Source: Edaphobacter lichenicola (GTDB taxonomy: Bacteria; Acidobacteriota; Terriglobia; Terriglobales; Acidobacteriaceae). From it: a stretch of 64,000 nucleotides of DNA. Both the position numbers and the translations under genes were made by a program. The stretch covers positions 806,001 to 870,000 of the forward strand of contig NZ_JACHDY010000002.1 in assembly GCF_014201315.1 (NCBI RefSeq), written 5' to 3'. The notes below the pieces were generated by a model. That model did no database searches. It was not told where the DNA came from and saw nothing but the letters and a program-made list of their open reading frames with translations. Below, piece after piece: positions 63,791-64,000 of this stretch (its first letter is position 1; every line of letters starts with the position of its first letter).

Positions 63791-64000
63791 GTGACGTTGC
63801 CGTCACCTGTACCCTCTGTCTCCCGCCTTCGCTCCTTTGTGGATTCGCCTGCGATGGCTCGAAACCCCGTAAGAGTTTTGTCGAAGTACACGGAACGCCT
63901 CGGCGATACATTTCGGTTCTACCTGGGTGGTCTCAAAGAGGTCATCATTACGACCAATCCAGCGGTCATTCAGCATGTATTGAAGACCAACGCGGAGAAT
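63791..64000 (+). CDS. Cytochrome P450, N-terminal part (cut by window edge)
   Basis: The open frame gives LPSPVPSVSRLRSFVDSPAM, KYTERLGDTFRFYLGGLK and VIITTNPAVIQHVLKTNAEN, the N-terminal pattern of bacterial P450s (membrane-free, Pro-rich start, then the helix A-B region). The haem-binding Cys lies beyond the window. The start is GTG 63791 or TTG 63797; the latter has GAGG at better spacing. It follows the desaturase and likely belongs to the same transcription unit, so it may hydroxylate or further oxidise the fatty chain. Confidence 0.75.
   Translation, partial: MTLPSPVPSVSRLRSFVDSPAMARNPVRVLSKYTERLGDTFRFYLGGLKEVIITTNPAVIQHVLKTNAEN

Noticed and set aside
63717..63794. A 25-codon frame (ATG to TGA) between the desaturase and P450
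   Set aside because: Too short, no motif; probably a chance frame in the leader of the P450 gene.
55508..64000. Classical polyyne cluster
   Set aside because: Polyyne clusters usually have several desaturases, a free-standing carrier and a thioesterase. Only one desaturase and a reductive release domain are in view.
1..64000. CRISPR array, rRNA operon, complete insertion sequence, or replication origin
   Set aside because: No regularly spaced identical short repeats, no rRNA sequence, no intact transposase and no DnaA-box cluster or dnaA/parAB genes were found.

Overview
The window looks like a chromosomal segment of a GC-rich Acidobacteriota soil bacterium (Acidobacteriaceae type: Granulicella, Edaphobacter, Terriglobus). 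This is inferred from content: a very large Oar-like TonB-dependent receptor with a carboxypeptidase-regulatory domain, a CadC/OmpR-type winged helix fused to TolB-like repeats, a relic of an acidobacterial-type duplicated ABC permease, a DUF3857/transglutaminase/TPR protein, and dense housekeeping genes with C-rich codon use. No 16S gene is present, so the genus is open.

0-38 kb is mostly housekeeping: an APC amino acid permease, a yeast-type cytosine deaminase, gatB, a DedA protein, mog, a TonB-like protein, miaA, a KBL/AONS-type acyltransferase, the pyrimidine genes pyrR-pyrB-pyrC, an old yellow enzyme, a MerR regulator, a yeiE/yeiH-like LysR-exporter pair and murJ. Seven copies of one palindromic intergenic repeat family are scattered between these genes (about 100-193 bp each, the long form with 34-bp perfect terminal inverted repeats). 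Several copies touch start or stop codons.

31.9-42.8 kb holds a complete ISC iron-sulfur assembly set in canonical order (iscR-iscS-iscU-iscA-hscB / hscA-fdx / iscX). It is cut twice: between hscB and hscA by an opposite-strand block (AraC, VOC, DinB, HEAT-like genes), and between fdx and iscX by a putative PD-(D/E)XK nuclease gene.

43-47 kb is a scar of mobile DNA: a tRNA-Val(GAC) gene followed by a frameshifted tyrosine recombinase, a fragment of a MacB-like permease and a decayed RHS/YD-repeat protein. 47-55 kb is a carbohydrate-type locus: a secreted GH13 amylase, a TonB-dependent receptor and a divergent winged-helix/TolB-like regulator. It lies between two diverged 90-bp direct repeats.

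55.5-64 kb differs in codon use and carries the most interesting gene set: an MMPL/RND transporter, a small secreted protein, a 1104-aa fusion of fatty acyl-AMP ligase, acyl carrier and thioester reductase, a membrane fatty-acid desaturase, and the start of a cytochrome P450 cut by the window edge. Together they suggest a compact pathway that activates a fatty acid on a carrier, may desaturate or hydroxylate it, releases it reductively as an aldehyde or alcohol, and possibly exports it. I do not recognise the product.
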